Below, in pieces: positions 37,477 to 50,073 of a DNA stretch of 64,000 nt. The notes beneath the pieces are model-generated. The model was not told the DNA's origin. It did no database searches and saw nothing but the letters and a program-made list of their open reading frames with translations. Origin of the DNA: Rhypophila decipiens (taxonomy: Eukaryota; Ascomycota; Sordariomycetes; Sordariales; Naviculisporaceae); NCBI GenBank assembly GCA_033297075.1, contig MU858090.1:1-64000 (forward strand), given 5' to 3'. Each line of letters opens with the position of its first letter. Position 1 is the stretch's first letter. The translations under genes were made by a program, and so were the position numbers.

Positions 37477-39499
37477 ATGGCACCAGCGCCGCCTCCAACG
37501 CCGCCCACATCACCAAGGTGGGGGCTTCGGCTTTCCTCCGTAGCAGGAGTAGCCGCCGTCCTGATAGCAGCCTTTCAATTCCAGCAACAGGGCTCGTTCT
37601 CCATTGCTGCAAAAGATGAAAGCATATACTGCTATGAGGGCGTCAAAACGGAGGCATTACCATCTTCACAGGGCGACAACAATTGCTTTGGAGTGTCTCT
37701 CGCTACGGGGGAGTTCACACGGGTTTTTGAACGCAGCAGCAGCGGTGACTCATCGATTGAGATCAGAAAGGGATATGTTTTACCTGGATTGTGGGATGGG
37801 CATGGGCATTTGATGCAGTATGGCGAGTTTTTGCATTCTGCGGATTTGTTTGGGGCTGGGTCGTTTGAGGAGATTAGGAGGAGGTTGCGGGGGTATCTTG
37901 ATTTGAATCCGGGGGTTGGGACGAGGGATCGTTGGTTTGTCGCTTCTTTTCTTTTGAGCTTGATGGATCGGGGTTTGGTGAAGGAGATATATGGCTGACG
38001 ACGATATCAACAGGGCCAGAGGTGTCGGATGGGATCAGATGGCGCTGGGAGGAATGCCCACAGCTGCAGGTGACACTTTCTTCTTTCTCATCATACTCGG
38101 CTTTCTAACTTTTGTATAATGATAGGAACAACTCGAACTCGATGAGCGCCTAAAAGGGCGGTACTTGATGCTAGACCGTGTAGACGTGCACTGCACATGG
38201 GTCTCGCAAGCCATTCTGGACCTCCTCCCCGATGACATTCCGGATGTCCCAGGTGGTGAGATCATCAGGACCCCCGGGATGGGCGTCTTTTGCGACAACG
38301 CAATGGACATTGTCACCTCTCTCTGGCCACGTCCCAACACAGCCACAAAGCAAGAATTCGTCAAATCCGCCATGAAAGAGCTTCACAAGGTCGGGCTGGT
38401 GGGAATGCATGATGCCGGTGTGTTTCCCAGTGATATCGCCTTGTACAACGAGATGAGCGACACTGAGGACTGGACACTACGAGTCTACGCCATGCTCGAG
38501 TGTGCGGAACGAAATACGTATTGCCCAGAAGACGCAAAGAAGATTGAACATCCTCATGGAATATTCACAGTACGAAGTGTCAAGTTATTTGCCGGTAAGC
38601 CTTCTTCCCAACCCAACTCAAACCTCCTAAATCTAACCTACTTTCTTTTGGAAAATAAAGACGGAGCCCTAGGATCGCGAGGAAGCGCCCTCCTAGAGCC
38701 CTACACCGACGCCCCGTCCACAAGCGGCTCCCTACTCGTCAACGCCTCAACCCTAACCTCCCTCACAAAATCCTGGTCCGGCGCAGGGTTCCAAGTAAAC
38801 ATCCACGCAATAGGGGATCTAGCAAACCGCTACGCCATTGACGCTTTTGAAGCTGCTGCCGCCGTCTCCAGTTCCACAGAAGCTGAAGAAGCAAAGCAGC
38901 AGCACAGGTTCAGAATCGAACACACCCAGATAATCCACCCGCTCGACCAGAGCCGTCTGCACAAGCTGGGAATAATCCCTTCCATCCAGCCAACACACGC
39001 AACGAGCGATATGGCCTATGCCGAGTCTCGTCTCGGAGCTGAGCGGATCAAACAAGAGGCTTATCGTATGAGATCTCTGCTCGGGCTGGGTCTGAGTCCA
39101 GTGCTAGGCTCGGATTTCCCAGTCGAGCCGCCGAATCCGTTTGCAGGCATCTATGCAGCCGTGGCGCGGAAGAATCCAGCTACTGACTTGGGCGCCCCGG
39201 GGGAGGAAGAAAAGGGGTGGTTTACAGAAGAGGCCTTGACGCTAGAGGAAGCTCTGTGGGGATTTACAAAAGGTGCTGCTTATGGTGCTTTCTTGGAGAA
39301 TAAAGCGGGGGTTATTAGACGGGGCGCGTTTGCGGACTGGGTTGTTCTTGATGAGCCGCTTGAGGCTTATGGGGTTGAGGGACTGCGGAGTTTGAGGGTT
39401 CGGGAGACGTGGGTTGGGGGTAGGAGGGTTTATTCAAGGGATCAGGACGCTCAGGGGGAGAAGGAGGATAAGGATAGTATTGGAGGTGGTGATCTGTGA
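37477..39499 (+). CDS. Amidohydrolase family 3 protein, membrane-anchored
   Basis: Proposed exons 37477-37934, 38014-38065, 38126-38594 and 38661-39499, giving 605 residues. A hydrophobic segment at residues about 15-35 (WGLRLSSVAGVAAVLIAAF) suggests a signal anchor. The metal-dependent hydrolase pattern is present: GLWDGHGHLMQYGE (HxH), MHDAGV, DGALGSRGSALLEPY, NIHAIGDLANRYAIDAFEA, RIEHTQII and LGSDFPVEPPNPFAGIYAAV. This is the YtcJ-like amidohydrolase 3 family; substrates are mostly unknown. Intron 2 is odd. The usual GT donor at 38070 would shift the frame and give an immediate stop, whereas a GC donor at 38066 joins in frame. Intron 3 (38595-38660) is 66 bp without a stop, so retaining it would insert 22 residues before the DGALGSRG motif. 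Confidence 0.82.
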
Positions 39500-40535
39500 T
39501 GGGAAAGCTTATCAGTGAGTAGAATAAGTAGTTGAGGCCGTGGAGGACAGAACATGGGACAACAACGATTACACCAGCGTGTTTAGAGGCACATCATCAC
39601 GACCCTTTTTTTGAGAAACGCTTCGAGGAGTGAGGGGGCTATGGGACCGATGCTTTGACCGTGGAACGATTCTGAGGATGGTTAACGGACCCTGTTCGCA
39701 ATTTTGAACAACTATCAGAGTCAAAGACATAGACGAATACAGAACGGGTCAAAAATCACACTGGCACGTTCAGGAGGCCCATAATATCATGACCGTCATA
39801 GGAATGAAAGGAGCAATGGTCGAAAAAAGAAAAGAAGAATCGATTAAAAGTGATGCGTGGGTAAGTAAGCAAGTACCTTGACGAACGTACTATGACTATC
39901 TAAGGTATGTACATCCAGACATGTAGACATGCTGTCTATGTGATATGCCCAAGGTAAGGTATTCATGGAGCAAGTCAGGCAGGGAACCAGAGAGAGAAAG
40001 AACGAATCATATTACAAAGCAATATAGATATAGGTAGTTAGGGAATGGCCCCTGATACGAGTAGGTAAACAAAACAGACAAGAAAGGGGCTCGGAACTGG
40101 CGTATTTTACAAAGCCGATGAGAATGATGAAAGTGGTAAAAGAAAAGAGAAATCAACGGCCGGTTGGCTATGCAAATGCACCCACCCAAGTGACGCCATC
40201 ATCGTCGTCCACCGCACGAGCTAGACGAAGGGAGAAAGACAAATATTACAAAGGAATAAACGGCGCGGGATACTAGAATGGTGATTACAATGTAAAAAAG
40301 GTAACATGGGCATGGTAAGCAGAAAGGAGAATGTGAAATAGAAAGAAGGAATAGCAAGCAGAAAGCAAGCCTGTAGACTCCGATGCCATGGTGTTGCGAT
40401 AAGTCCCCTTTGTGTCCTGAGATTTATATCAAACACCCACAACCATGAGCGGGTATGCTTAGTTACTATATCACCACGAGATTAGCATCAGTTCATTCAA
40501 GTCATAGCAAGGACAAAAAAAGGAAACAAAACTTA
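39500..40535. other. Convergent intergenic region
   Basis: About 1 kb between the 3' ends of the amidohydrolase and PLD1 genes, A/G-rich on the plus strand. It is probably the 3' UTRs. No gene is seen. Confidence 0.55.
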
Positions 40536-40999
40536 CTATATCTGCAACGGCGCAACCTGATCAACCTGAAACAGCCAATTCCCCGTATTCTCCTCCCTGA
40601 CAAGCCAATCATACGGAAACTGCACCAGGGCGCCCTGCGTCATATTCAGCAGCTCCTCGGCGTCGGCAACAGGAAGGACATCCTCCTGCGGGTAGAAGCC
40701 CCGTCGGCTGCCCCTGGTAGTGGCCCGTCGACGTGGACGTCTCTGTGACCCGCCCGTTGCTGGTGTTGACTTTGACGGGCTACCGTTGTTGGTGGTGGTA
40801 TCGTTATTACTAGTCGTGCCGCTCATCGGAATACCCACGCCACTGGTTCCTGCCCCCGGTGTGGGTGTGGCTGAACTGGCGCTGGCCGAGGTAGCAGGTG
40901 GTTTTTCCTGGTTGGTAGAGGAAAACGTGGGCCGTCTTTCTCTGCGTGTAGCAGCTGATTCTGGTTCTAGTCTGCCATTGGTACTTGCGCTCAGGGGTC

Positions 41000-41038
<39 letters not shown>

Positions 41039-44000
41039 CTGACAGGGCTACCGAGGGGCTCAGACTGAGAACGTCAGTCGAATTGCGGAGCCCCTCTCCG
41101 GCGGCGGCGGCCTTTTCAGGATCAGTTGGGGGTGATGCTACATCGCGATCCGGCTGAGAGTGACCCAAAGCCGCCTTCTCATCCATATTGGGATCAGCCG
41201 ACGAGCCCATCGACTTGAGATTCTCGGTAGCGTGCACAATCTTGGGCAGCGGACTAGGCAGCTTCTCGGCCAAGCTCTTAGCAGCGGCCATTGGCCCGGG
41301 CGCACCAATACCCGCGCCGCCAGCAGCGGACGTCGGCCCCTGCGTGCCCGAGTGCGACTTCTCCTCGTGTTCTTCGCTGGTGCGAGGTCCCTCCATGCTC
41401 TGTTTGAAGCGGAGATTGTAGGCGTGGAACTCCTTGTACTCGGCCCAGTTTGTCACCTCCGAGTCTGGCATGCAGCGGAACACGCGGCGGTAGACCTTGG
41501 TGTTGTTTTCTGCTACTCGGCACCAAACGTCGTCGTAGAAGGTCGGATTCAAGGGATCCCGCATGCAGTCCTTGTGAATGTCGGCAAGCTTGATATCCGC
41601 CGCAATCGGGTTTGGAGGCGCCGTAGTGGGCTTGCCCGACGCGTCCAGATGCAAGGGTGGTCCTCCAATATCCGTATCGTCGGCGATAGGCAGCGTAGGC
41701 AGCAGGTTTGCCCTCGGCAGCCCAAGCTGTTCGGTGGTTTTCCTGTCAAAGGCTGGCATGGGTGGTATGCTGTCGTTGCCCAGTCCTCCAGGCGTGTCCA
41801 CGGCATCCGAAGAAGAATGGCGAATCTTGTGGGCATCCTTGGGGTGGTCAATGGTTCCCTTTCCTTCTGAGATGATGTCGCGGACCAGTACTTCTCGTCC
41901 GTTGATAATGATGGTGTCTCGTCCCTGGTCCAGGCCTGCCTGCTGAAAGAGCTTCCAATGGTCGGGTCCAAAGCCCTCGACCTCCTTCATGTGGCTATCG
42001 CTCCCGATACCGCGGATGTCAAGATCCTCCTCATCGTCATGAACCGACTTTGACTTTGATTTTCCCTTGGAAGACTTTGGTCTTTCGGGGCTGTAGGCCT
42101 TCTCCAGGTCGACATCGTGGTTGTAGCTGTGGGAGGAGTGCAATCTAGGAGGGCTCGCGGGCAAGCCATGTTCTGACCTGGGTCGCCTGGAACTCTCCCC
42201 GACGGGGCTGGGTGGTACCGAATCGTCGCTGTAGATCTTGTCCATGTCACTCTCAAAGTCGCCCCTCTGGTCCATATCTGCCTGCCGCTCCTCTTCCAGG
42301 ATCTCGTCAACGTCCAGGCCCAGATGCTCCCTCATCAGCCGCAACCGCAGCGTGTGGGCAAAACGACCGACCTGGTAAGGACGACCAGCCATAGTAGACC
42401 AGATCATGTCCGTGTCCCGGACCACTGCGGCGCACTCCGAGTCACGGTTTCCGAGCATTGATCTCTCGTTGATGTTCGCCGAGCCAATCAAGGCGACCCG
42501 GTCGTCGACAATGATGCACTTGGCATGGATGTACAGCTGCTCCGTCGTCAGCGTGTTGTTGCCGAGTTTGCCCCATTGTCGGAGACTGAAGAACTGAATG
42601 TAATCTTCTGGGTCAATACCGGCTGCCCGGACGCGGCCAAAGATGGAGTGTTCACCACGACAGATGCTGCGGAACTGACACTGCAGAATCAGCCGGACGC
42701 TGGTACCGTCCTGCTCGTTGACTTCATTCTGGAAACCCGGCATCAGAGGGATCAGAATGACGGCACGCCAGTCTTCATCCTTTTGATGCGCTCGGATGAT
42801 TCTCTCGACCAAGGCATCGCCAATGCGGTTGACCATCTTGTTGTTCAACGTCTCGGTGCTTGTGATGAAGAACTGGTTCTCGATGTAGACAAAGTGGTCC
42901 GATTCCTCAATCATCCTGACATAGGCTGACTGAATGCTATGCTCCGTGTCGTCCGTACCCAACGACCACGTGGATGCCGAGCGAAGGATCTGGACTTCAC
43001 AAGTTCCACTCAAGCCCACAGCCTCGAGTTCCTCCTGGTTGGCATCTGGCGGCGGGAGCAAGAAAGGCGTTGGACGCGTTGGTTTCCGGCCACGGCGGAC
43101 GTAGTTCCATCTCTGGACAAAGTGGCGAGTAAGGTCTCTTGCGGGCTGGCCTACAACCTGCATCGAGATGTCGTGCCACGGCATCCGCGGTATCCGCCCT
43201 CTGTCGTACATCTCTTCGTACGGCTCGTTAAGTCTGAAGAAATCCAGAACTCGTGGATTGGAATAATCCTTGCCCGGGAAAAGCTGGCAGTGCTCTGCGT
43301 CCTTGGGCTTCCCGTCCAGTTCGAATCCCGTGGGCTTGTCATCAGCCACTGGATGCTGGGGAGAGTCCCACCGCCCGAAGCACAAGTCAATGCCTCCGAC
43401 AAAAGCAATGTCATGATCAACGATGCAGATCTTCTCGTGGTGAGCAAAAAAGAACTGATTCTTCTTGAACTGATTCGGCGATCTCTGGACAAAGATGTTG
43501 GGATGCAAGTTCAGGAGGGAGAACTTGGTGTACTCCGAGTCGATGGGAACAGCAGCCTCGACATTTCGGTACACGATGATAAAGATTTTGACGCCTTCTT
43601 GGGCTTTCTTCTGCAGCAGACGGTCAAGGCGCCATTTCTGGCTGATGCAGGCCGGCCGTCTCATGTACAGTTCGGGGCTGAGCCACCAGTCGTGGATATA
43701 AATGACATCCTTGGCCATGCTGATGGCCCTCGACACATTCCACATGTAATCTCGACCGTCGACCAGCCATTGTGCGTGCACGCCGGTCCGCACAGGGGCA
43801 AAGCTACCAAAACGGTTCTGGCGATGCCACGGTGTTTTCTTCAGCATCTCTACGATAGACTCCTCGAATTGCTGAATCAGGTGCTGGTTGGGAGAGAAGA
43901 GCTTCACCTTCCTCTCCGACGTGATGATCTTGAGCGTGTGATGCTTGGTCGGTTGTGAATCAGCAGTCGGGTCAAACGCCTCGTCTTCGTCGCCATCGTG

Positions 44001-46247
44001 GCCTATGGCCTGCAAGAACTTGTTCTTGTTGGTCTTGGGGACAAGCTTGAACTTGGGGTCCACGAGGTAGACATCGTAGATGTTCATGTTCTCAGGCGAC
44101 TCAACACAGACTATGTAGCTTTGTCGCACGAGGAACCATTTGCGACTGTGTCTGGCAATCACCTTGCCCGGTGTGAGCACCCGACGGAAGTCGAGGCCCT
44201 TGGAGGACTGGATGTGTAGATAGCATTCTTTCCCGTGGTAGCTACCCTCGGCAGCGAGACGAACGCCCAGGGCAGAAAGCTCAAAGAAGCGGCAGAGGCG
44301 GTTGCTGTCTGCCCGGAACATGAGCCACCGGATCATCTCCTGAAGATACTTCTCCAGCATTCTCTGCTGGCGCTCCACATATCTCTTCCGCAAAACAGCT
44401 TCACTTACGCTCTGGGAGAGGTCAGCCGTCGATCCCAATGCCGAACTCTTGCGCCGACCCCCGAGCACGGCCATACGGGACCGCTTTTTCCTCACAGGAG
44501 GACGCCCTTCAACGTCGGTGGCCTCGTTTACTGTCGCTTCCCCGGCTGTAAGCTCTCCAGCAGTCTCGTCACCAGGCCGTACTGGAGGTGGAGGCAGTAA
44601 CGAAGGCGGTGGCGGGGGCATGGGAGTTTCTGCAAGATCCTCTTCGTCTTGGTCATCCACGCCTCTGACGCCGCGAAGATAAGGAAATGCTGACAATGGA
44701 AATCGTGGTTGCTTAGGCTTAGTACCCAGATCCAGGCGGTTTGTGGGGAACTTTTCGTTGCTCAGCGTCAACTTGTACTTCCAATGCAGGTTCAAGATCT
44801 CTCGTATGGTACGTTTTATGGTCCATCTCATCTGACTCGGGCCGCTTCCGTACTCGAGCTCAATGGTAAAGAGCGAATGACGTTCGCTCTCCTTGCCTGG
44901 CGTTGCTGCGCTGTCCTTGATGCGCAGCCGGAGCTGTTCGAGCAGAACTGGAATCCTCTTGTTCCCATGCTCGTCGCGCTGGATCATACTTGCCAGGATC
45001 AAGACGGCCGGCGTTACTGCACGGAGCTCGGCCATGAGCTCGGCCGACTTGAAATAGTCGAACTGGTCCTCCTTCTTTTGCGTCCGCAGGAGCTTCAGTG
45101 CACCCTTGACTTGTTTCCACTTATGAGCGCCAAAAGTGGATGCTCTGTCGGCTCCAAAGAAGGGCCGCCGGGGAGTTATAGCGTCCCCGTCGGACATGCC
45201 GCCGCCCCCGCCTCCAAGAGCCGATATCCTCCGGAAATGGCCTATTCTCCGGCCCGACGGACTCTCGGCATCCTCACCATCGTCTCGGAGGCCACCGGCC
45301 CAAGGGCGTCTCCTCCCGATGCCCATTTCGCTCGTCAATTGATCCCGGCCCTCTCCTTCGGAAAACACTCCGCGGTCCGTGACATCTGACAGAGTGGCCC
45401 GTCTGAGGAAACCCAGCCGGCTGTGCGAGCCAGGTGTTTCTGGTTCCTGGATGGCCACACGGGGGACGCTGGTGCTCGACAGAGTCTCCAACCTGGGCCT
45501 CCGGGAGTGCCTCCTCTTTTTCTTTTGTTTGTTTTTGGCGTCCATATTTCGCTCATCGGCGGTTTCCTCCGCATCGGCATCTTCGTCGCTCCCATCCTCT
45601 CGTCCGCCTCGAGGAGCCCTGGTGCTCTGCCGCGTGACTGTGGGAGAACTAGCCGTCGACCCAATCAAGTCACCAAAGCCGCCCGGTGTTCTCGGTCCCT
45701 GTGTAGAGGAACTAGGGCCGGCCAGCTCCTTCAAACGGGCCATGAAGTTGGATCCGCGAATCTTGCCAACGGCGTCCCTCGTGTCCCATGAGCCCTGTCT
45801 TGCATGTGTTTTGTTGGGTGGGTCAAGGGGCACCTCGTCCCGAGCAAACTGCACGCTCTTCCTGTTGTGCAAAGGAGAAGGAGCCTCGGGGGTTTCGGGC
45901 ACGGACGGATCTGGCTTTGGTGAGGAGGGAATTGGGTTCGTGTTGAGGGTCAAGGGCTGAGGTGGCGCGTTCGGGGCTGGGTGGGCAACAGACGCCATAT
46001 GTTCGTGCGGGTGGTTACCGTTGAGGTAATCGACGGGCTGCTTCTCTGCAGAAGCTTGTGCTACCGTTTCGGGAGTCGGTCTGACATGTCGCTTTGCAAA
46101 GTCGAACTCGTCGGACCCGACTGGAGAGGGTCCGGAAAGCAGGGCGCGGTCTTGAGGGATGGTAGGGAGCTCGGAAAGGACGCCCGATGACATGGTGGTC
46201 TGTTTCCGAGACAGAACCGCAGGGTCCGGTCTCGAAGCCTCGGCCAT
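40536..46247 (-). CDS. PLD1: Phospholipase D1 (PX-PH-HKD type)
   Basis: Single-exon gene of 1903 residues. Residues 1-440 are mostly disordered and Ser/Arg-rich. A PX domain starts near residue 450 (FTIELEYGSGPSQMRWTIKR) and is interrupted by a Pro-rich insert. A PH domain follows at about 650-790 (GKVIARHSRKWFLVRQSYIV). The two catalytic HKD motifs are HHEKICIVDHDIAFVGGID (about residue 935) and HAKCIIVDDRVALIGSANIN (about 1240). A conserved C-terminal block (FPYDWLVREENTGNWLFQVD) completes the catalytic unit. The enzyme hydrolyses phosphatidylcholine to phosphatidic acid and choline. The yeast homologue Spo14 acts in secretion and spore membrane formation and depends on PI(4,5)P2. The region between the second HKD and the C-terminus includes an acidic/Ser stretch and a 12-Asn run. 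The choline released could feed the pathway of the PCT1 product encoded 24 kb away. Confidence 0.96.
41001..41036. repeat. (GTT)12 microsatellite in PLD1
   Basis: Twelve perfect GTT triplets on the plus strand encode a run of twelve Asn, all by AAC codons, near residue 1740 of PLD1. It is pure and in frame, so length changes would alter only the Asn count. Confidence 0.92.
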
Positions 46248-47675
46248 GATTTATCCAAGGCCGTTTATAACGTTGACAGGCAGGCGGTCTCGTTGTTTGT
46301 CGTTACTAGTAAAGGGAGCAATCCTCGATAGCGAAACATTCCGCGCAGTCTTTGCGAGTCGGGGAAATCTTGGCTGGTTCAGTTGGCAGCACCAACAAGT
46401 GAATGCGTTGTGCCAACAAATGATATGGTCTGTTTGTCAGTAGTAGACGTCACACCGGCTTGTTTCTTTCGTCCAAAATCGCGTAGAGGTAAGTTGCGAG
46501 TTGGGATGAATGTTACAGGTACGAATGGGATGGTCAAATTGCTATGGATGTTGCAAGTCAAGGTATGATGAGGGTGGAGTTGGTTACGGATCGTATCGGT
46601 ATTCGGTTGTACAGACGGCCAGAATCAACTTGAACCCTGGGAATGTGATATCGTAACGGCGTGGCGTAACTGTTGGAGTGTCGGACGAGCAAGCCCACCG
46701 CGTCACTGGCAATTGTTCTTGGGCCTTGTATTCAGGACCGTGGATATGGTGTCGATGTGCCGCATACAAATGTGACGCTCGTGACAAACCTGCGGTTCGA
46801 ATTCGAAACCATGTACATGCACTGGGTCTTCTCTGGAAAAGTCCCCGAGAGTGCCAGTTGGGAGTGAAATTCGGTTCCAGGTTGCTGGATTTCGATTTGG
46901 GATTGGGACCTGATGAGCTGCCAGCCTAACACGGGCCAGCCGTACCCCTGACGTGGATGAAATTACGTAGTCAGTAGCACCAATAATACTTAACCCGGAG
47001 CGGAATTAAGACTGCCAATCCATAACCAAGAACCTGGGGTAACCAAATACGGTACTGAGTTTTTGAAGTCGAATTCGACACTACTTCGGATAAAGATGTT
47101 CAAGTCTCACTTGCTGCCCCTTGATGAGAATGAGTCCCATAGAAGCTTGATGAATAGTATGTCTCCAGTGTCGTTAGTATCAATGAGGCTTCTGAAGGGA
47201 TCAGGACATATGCACATGATGGCATGGGAATGGCAAACGTGACATTCATCGTTCCAGGTTTCTGTGACCGGCATGCCTCACCTCCGCCTTACCATGCAAG
47301 TATCAAGGTGGTACTTGATAGAATACCTAAATATCGAGTGTGCAATGCATATCATAAGAATTTCATTTAGATGTGATACATGCTTAATTTCGCAGTGGAA
47401 TCCCTCATCTCATCAAGCTGGGCCCGGGGACTTGCCTGCCCGGCTTAGCCTTGCCGATCAGCCGCTGAAGCAGCTGAAGACTGCTGAGTGGACAAGGCGA
47501 GGCCACCCAAACACGCCAAACAACAGCAGAGGCCGGCACCCCGCCATATATTTTCAGCGGGGTCGCTCTAAGCAGTTCGCGTCGCGTCTCCCCTCTCTGA
47601 ATGCCGGTAAAGTCGTGTTGAGCAATCCACCTCAGCTTTCATGATCCTCCTTGGATCACTCCAAATGCCGTCGCA
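46248..47675. other. Divergent promoter region, PLD1 and gamma-tubulin
   Basis: About 1.4 kb holding both promoters. An open frame of 126 codons at 47264-47644 has no domain and ends just before the gamma-tubulin start. No gene is supported. Confidence 0.5.
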
Positions 47676-49358
47676 ATGCCCAGGTAAGTAGAAAGGAGAT
47701 GGAGAAAAACAAAAAAGCACAAGTTTTCAGGAGCCTTTATTGACCAAACTTGCAGAGAAATAATCACAATCCAGGCTGGCCAATGCGGCAACAGCAGTTA
47801 GTACCACTTAATCTGGTCGTTGTTGGGGTACTCGGGAGCAAATTTGGCGCAATTTCAGCTAACGATATGATACCAAAGTTGGTAGTCAGTTCTGGCAGCA
47901 GCTTTGCCAGGAACACGGAATCAGCCAGGATGGAAACCTCGAGGACTTTGCGAGCGAGGGAGGCGACCGCAAGGATGTCTTCTACTACCAGAGCGACGAC
48001 ACCCGATACATACCCCGAGCCATCCTTATAGACCTCGAGCCGCGTGTGATCAACGGAATCCAGACGGGTCCCTACAAGAACATCTACAACCCCGAGAACT
48101 TTTACATAGGGAAGAATGGCGTGGGTGCTGGCAATATCTGGGGAGACGGCTACCAGACGGGAGAGCAGGTACACGAGGATATTATGGAGATGATTGACCG
48201 GGAAGCAGACGGCAGCGATTCCCTTGAGGTGAGCAGGTCCCGGCCCCCCCTTTTCACGAGCTGATGCTTACACATATAGATAGGGCTTCATGATGTTACA
48301 CTCCATCGCGGGCGGTACAGGCTCAGGTCTAGGATCATTCCTACTAGAGAGGTTAAACGACCGCTTCCCAAAAAAGATAATCCAGACATACTCTGTCTTC
48401 CCAGACACCAACAACTCAGGCGACGTAGTCGTCCACCCCTACAACAGTCTCCTAGCAATGAGACGACTGACCCAAAACGCCGACTCGGTGGTGGTCCTCG
48501 ACAACGGAGCGTTATCACACATTGCAGCCGACAGACTCCACGTTCAGGAGCCGTCATTCCACCAGACCAACCAGCTCGTTTCAACCGTCATGTCGGCCAG
48601 CACCACGACCCTCCGATATCCAGGCTACATGCACAACGACCTCGTCAGCATCCTGGCTTCTTTGATCCCCACTCCTAGGTGTCACTTCCTCATGACCTCG
48701 TACACCCCCTTCACAGGCGACCAAGTTGAGCAGGCCAAGACAGTGCGCAAAACGACAGTCCTAGACGTCATGCGGCGACTCCTCCAGCCCAAGAACCGCA
48801 TGGTCTCGACCGTGCCCGGCAAGAAGAGCTGCTACATCTCCATCCTCAACGTGATCCAGGGCGAGGTCGACCCGACAGATGTGCACAAGAGTCTCCTGCG
48901 TATCCGGGAGCGAAGGCTTGCGACGTTTATCCCCTGGGGTCCCGCCAGTATCCAGGTAGCGCTGACCAAGAGGAGTCCTTACATTCCTATGGCTCACCGT
49001 GTCAGTGGGCTTATGCTGGCAAATCACACGAGTATCGCCACGGTATGTTATGTTCTCATCTATTGCCCTGCACTTTCACCTTGGAATGTACACTTGCTGA
49101 CGTTGGTATTTTAAAAAAAACTAGCTCTTCAAGAGAATAGTCCGCCAATACGACGGCATGAGGAAACGAAATGCCTTCATGGAGCAATATAAAAAGACAG
49201 CCCCATTTGCAGATAACCTGGACGAGTTTGACGAAGCCAGGGAAGTCGTTACGGGTCTTATTGCCGAGTACGAAGCTGCCGAGGACGCGAATTATCTCAA
49301 CCCGGATGCTGGCGATGGGAAGGAGGTTTCTGCCGAGACTGATAAGCGGATGGGGTAA
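47676..49358 (+). CDS. TUBG: Gamma-tubulin
   Basis: Five exons: 47676-47683, 47756-47796, 47879-48228, 48284-49042 and 49125-49358, giving 463 residues. Exon 1 holds only ATG CCC AG, so the coding sequence starts [20 protein letters not shown] after splicing. The tubulin GTP-binding signature [20 protein letters not shown] is on exon 4. Residues specific to gamma-tubulin include [20 protein letters not shown] and the C-terminus [20 protein letters not shown]. It nucleates microtubules at spindle pole bodies as part of the gamma-tubulin complex. An in-frame pair of upstream ATGs (47641, 47665) opens an overlapping short reading frame, described under findings. The acidic tail ([18 protein letters not shown]) is longer than in animal gamma-tubulin. 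Confidence 0.96.
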
Positions 49359-50073
49359 ACTTGGCGAACTCTCCCTACCCAGCTCTTGAGGGGGAGGGAC
49401 TGTATTCTCACAGGATGCGGGCTATGGCTCATCCGCGTTGATTCTCTCTAGGAATGAGTGCGGTAAATCTATTGAAGGTCTGACGAGGCAATGGATCTGT
49501 TTCCTGGTTTGTTCAGAGGTGTTGGCGGTTCAGGCGTTTCTGGAGTTTGGAGCGTGTATCTATCTACGTATCTTGTATGGGATATCATCATACAAGTTGA
49601 CGACGAAAAGCTTCTTGGTGAACTAACATACCATAACCTAAAAGTATCAATACCTTTCAAATGATAGCGGTTCAGTATTTGGGGGCATTTCAGCTGTTAA
49701 CTCGTCAGGCCGACCATCATCATATATATCCAGTCAGACGGCTTGTGCATAGTCTGGAAGGTGTCCATGTACCTATCAGGTCAAGGTTTGCCAGACAGCG
49801 GGCCACTGTCCCGGCTTTGTACAAAATCCCGTATATCATTCTATTTCCTCGACGGAAATCTAGGTAGGCCATATGTACATAAACCATCCTTCAAAACAGA
49901 AAGAAACACAGACACACAAAAAGGGATAACAAAGGAACTGTCGGTCCTGTCTGTCAAACAAACTCTTGATATTCCCTGCCAGCCAAACAGACGAATCGAT
50001 CTGATTGACGATGGTAATACCACCAAAGCATCCTCTTCTCTCACCAAACCAAGAACCCCGCAAAGTAAAGAAT
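49359..50073. other. Convergent intergenic region
   Basis: About 715 bp between the 3' ends of gamma-tubulin and the complex I gene, presumably their 3' UTRs. No gene is seen. Confidence 0.55.

Noticed and set aside
42939..43958. 339-codon open frame on the plus strand inside PLD1
   Set aside because: Antisense to the catalytic region of PLD1, with no recognisable motif; explained by the GC-rich third positions of PLD1.
47130..47200. Possible C/D snoRNA (TTGATGA ... CTGA)
   Set aside because: Boxes are close to chance, the interval is short, and no rRNA complementarity is recognised.
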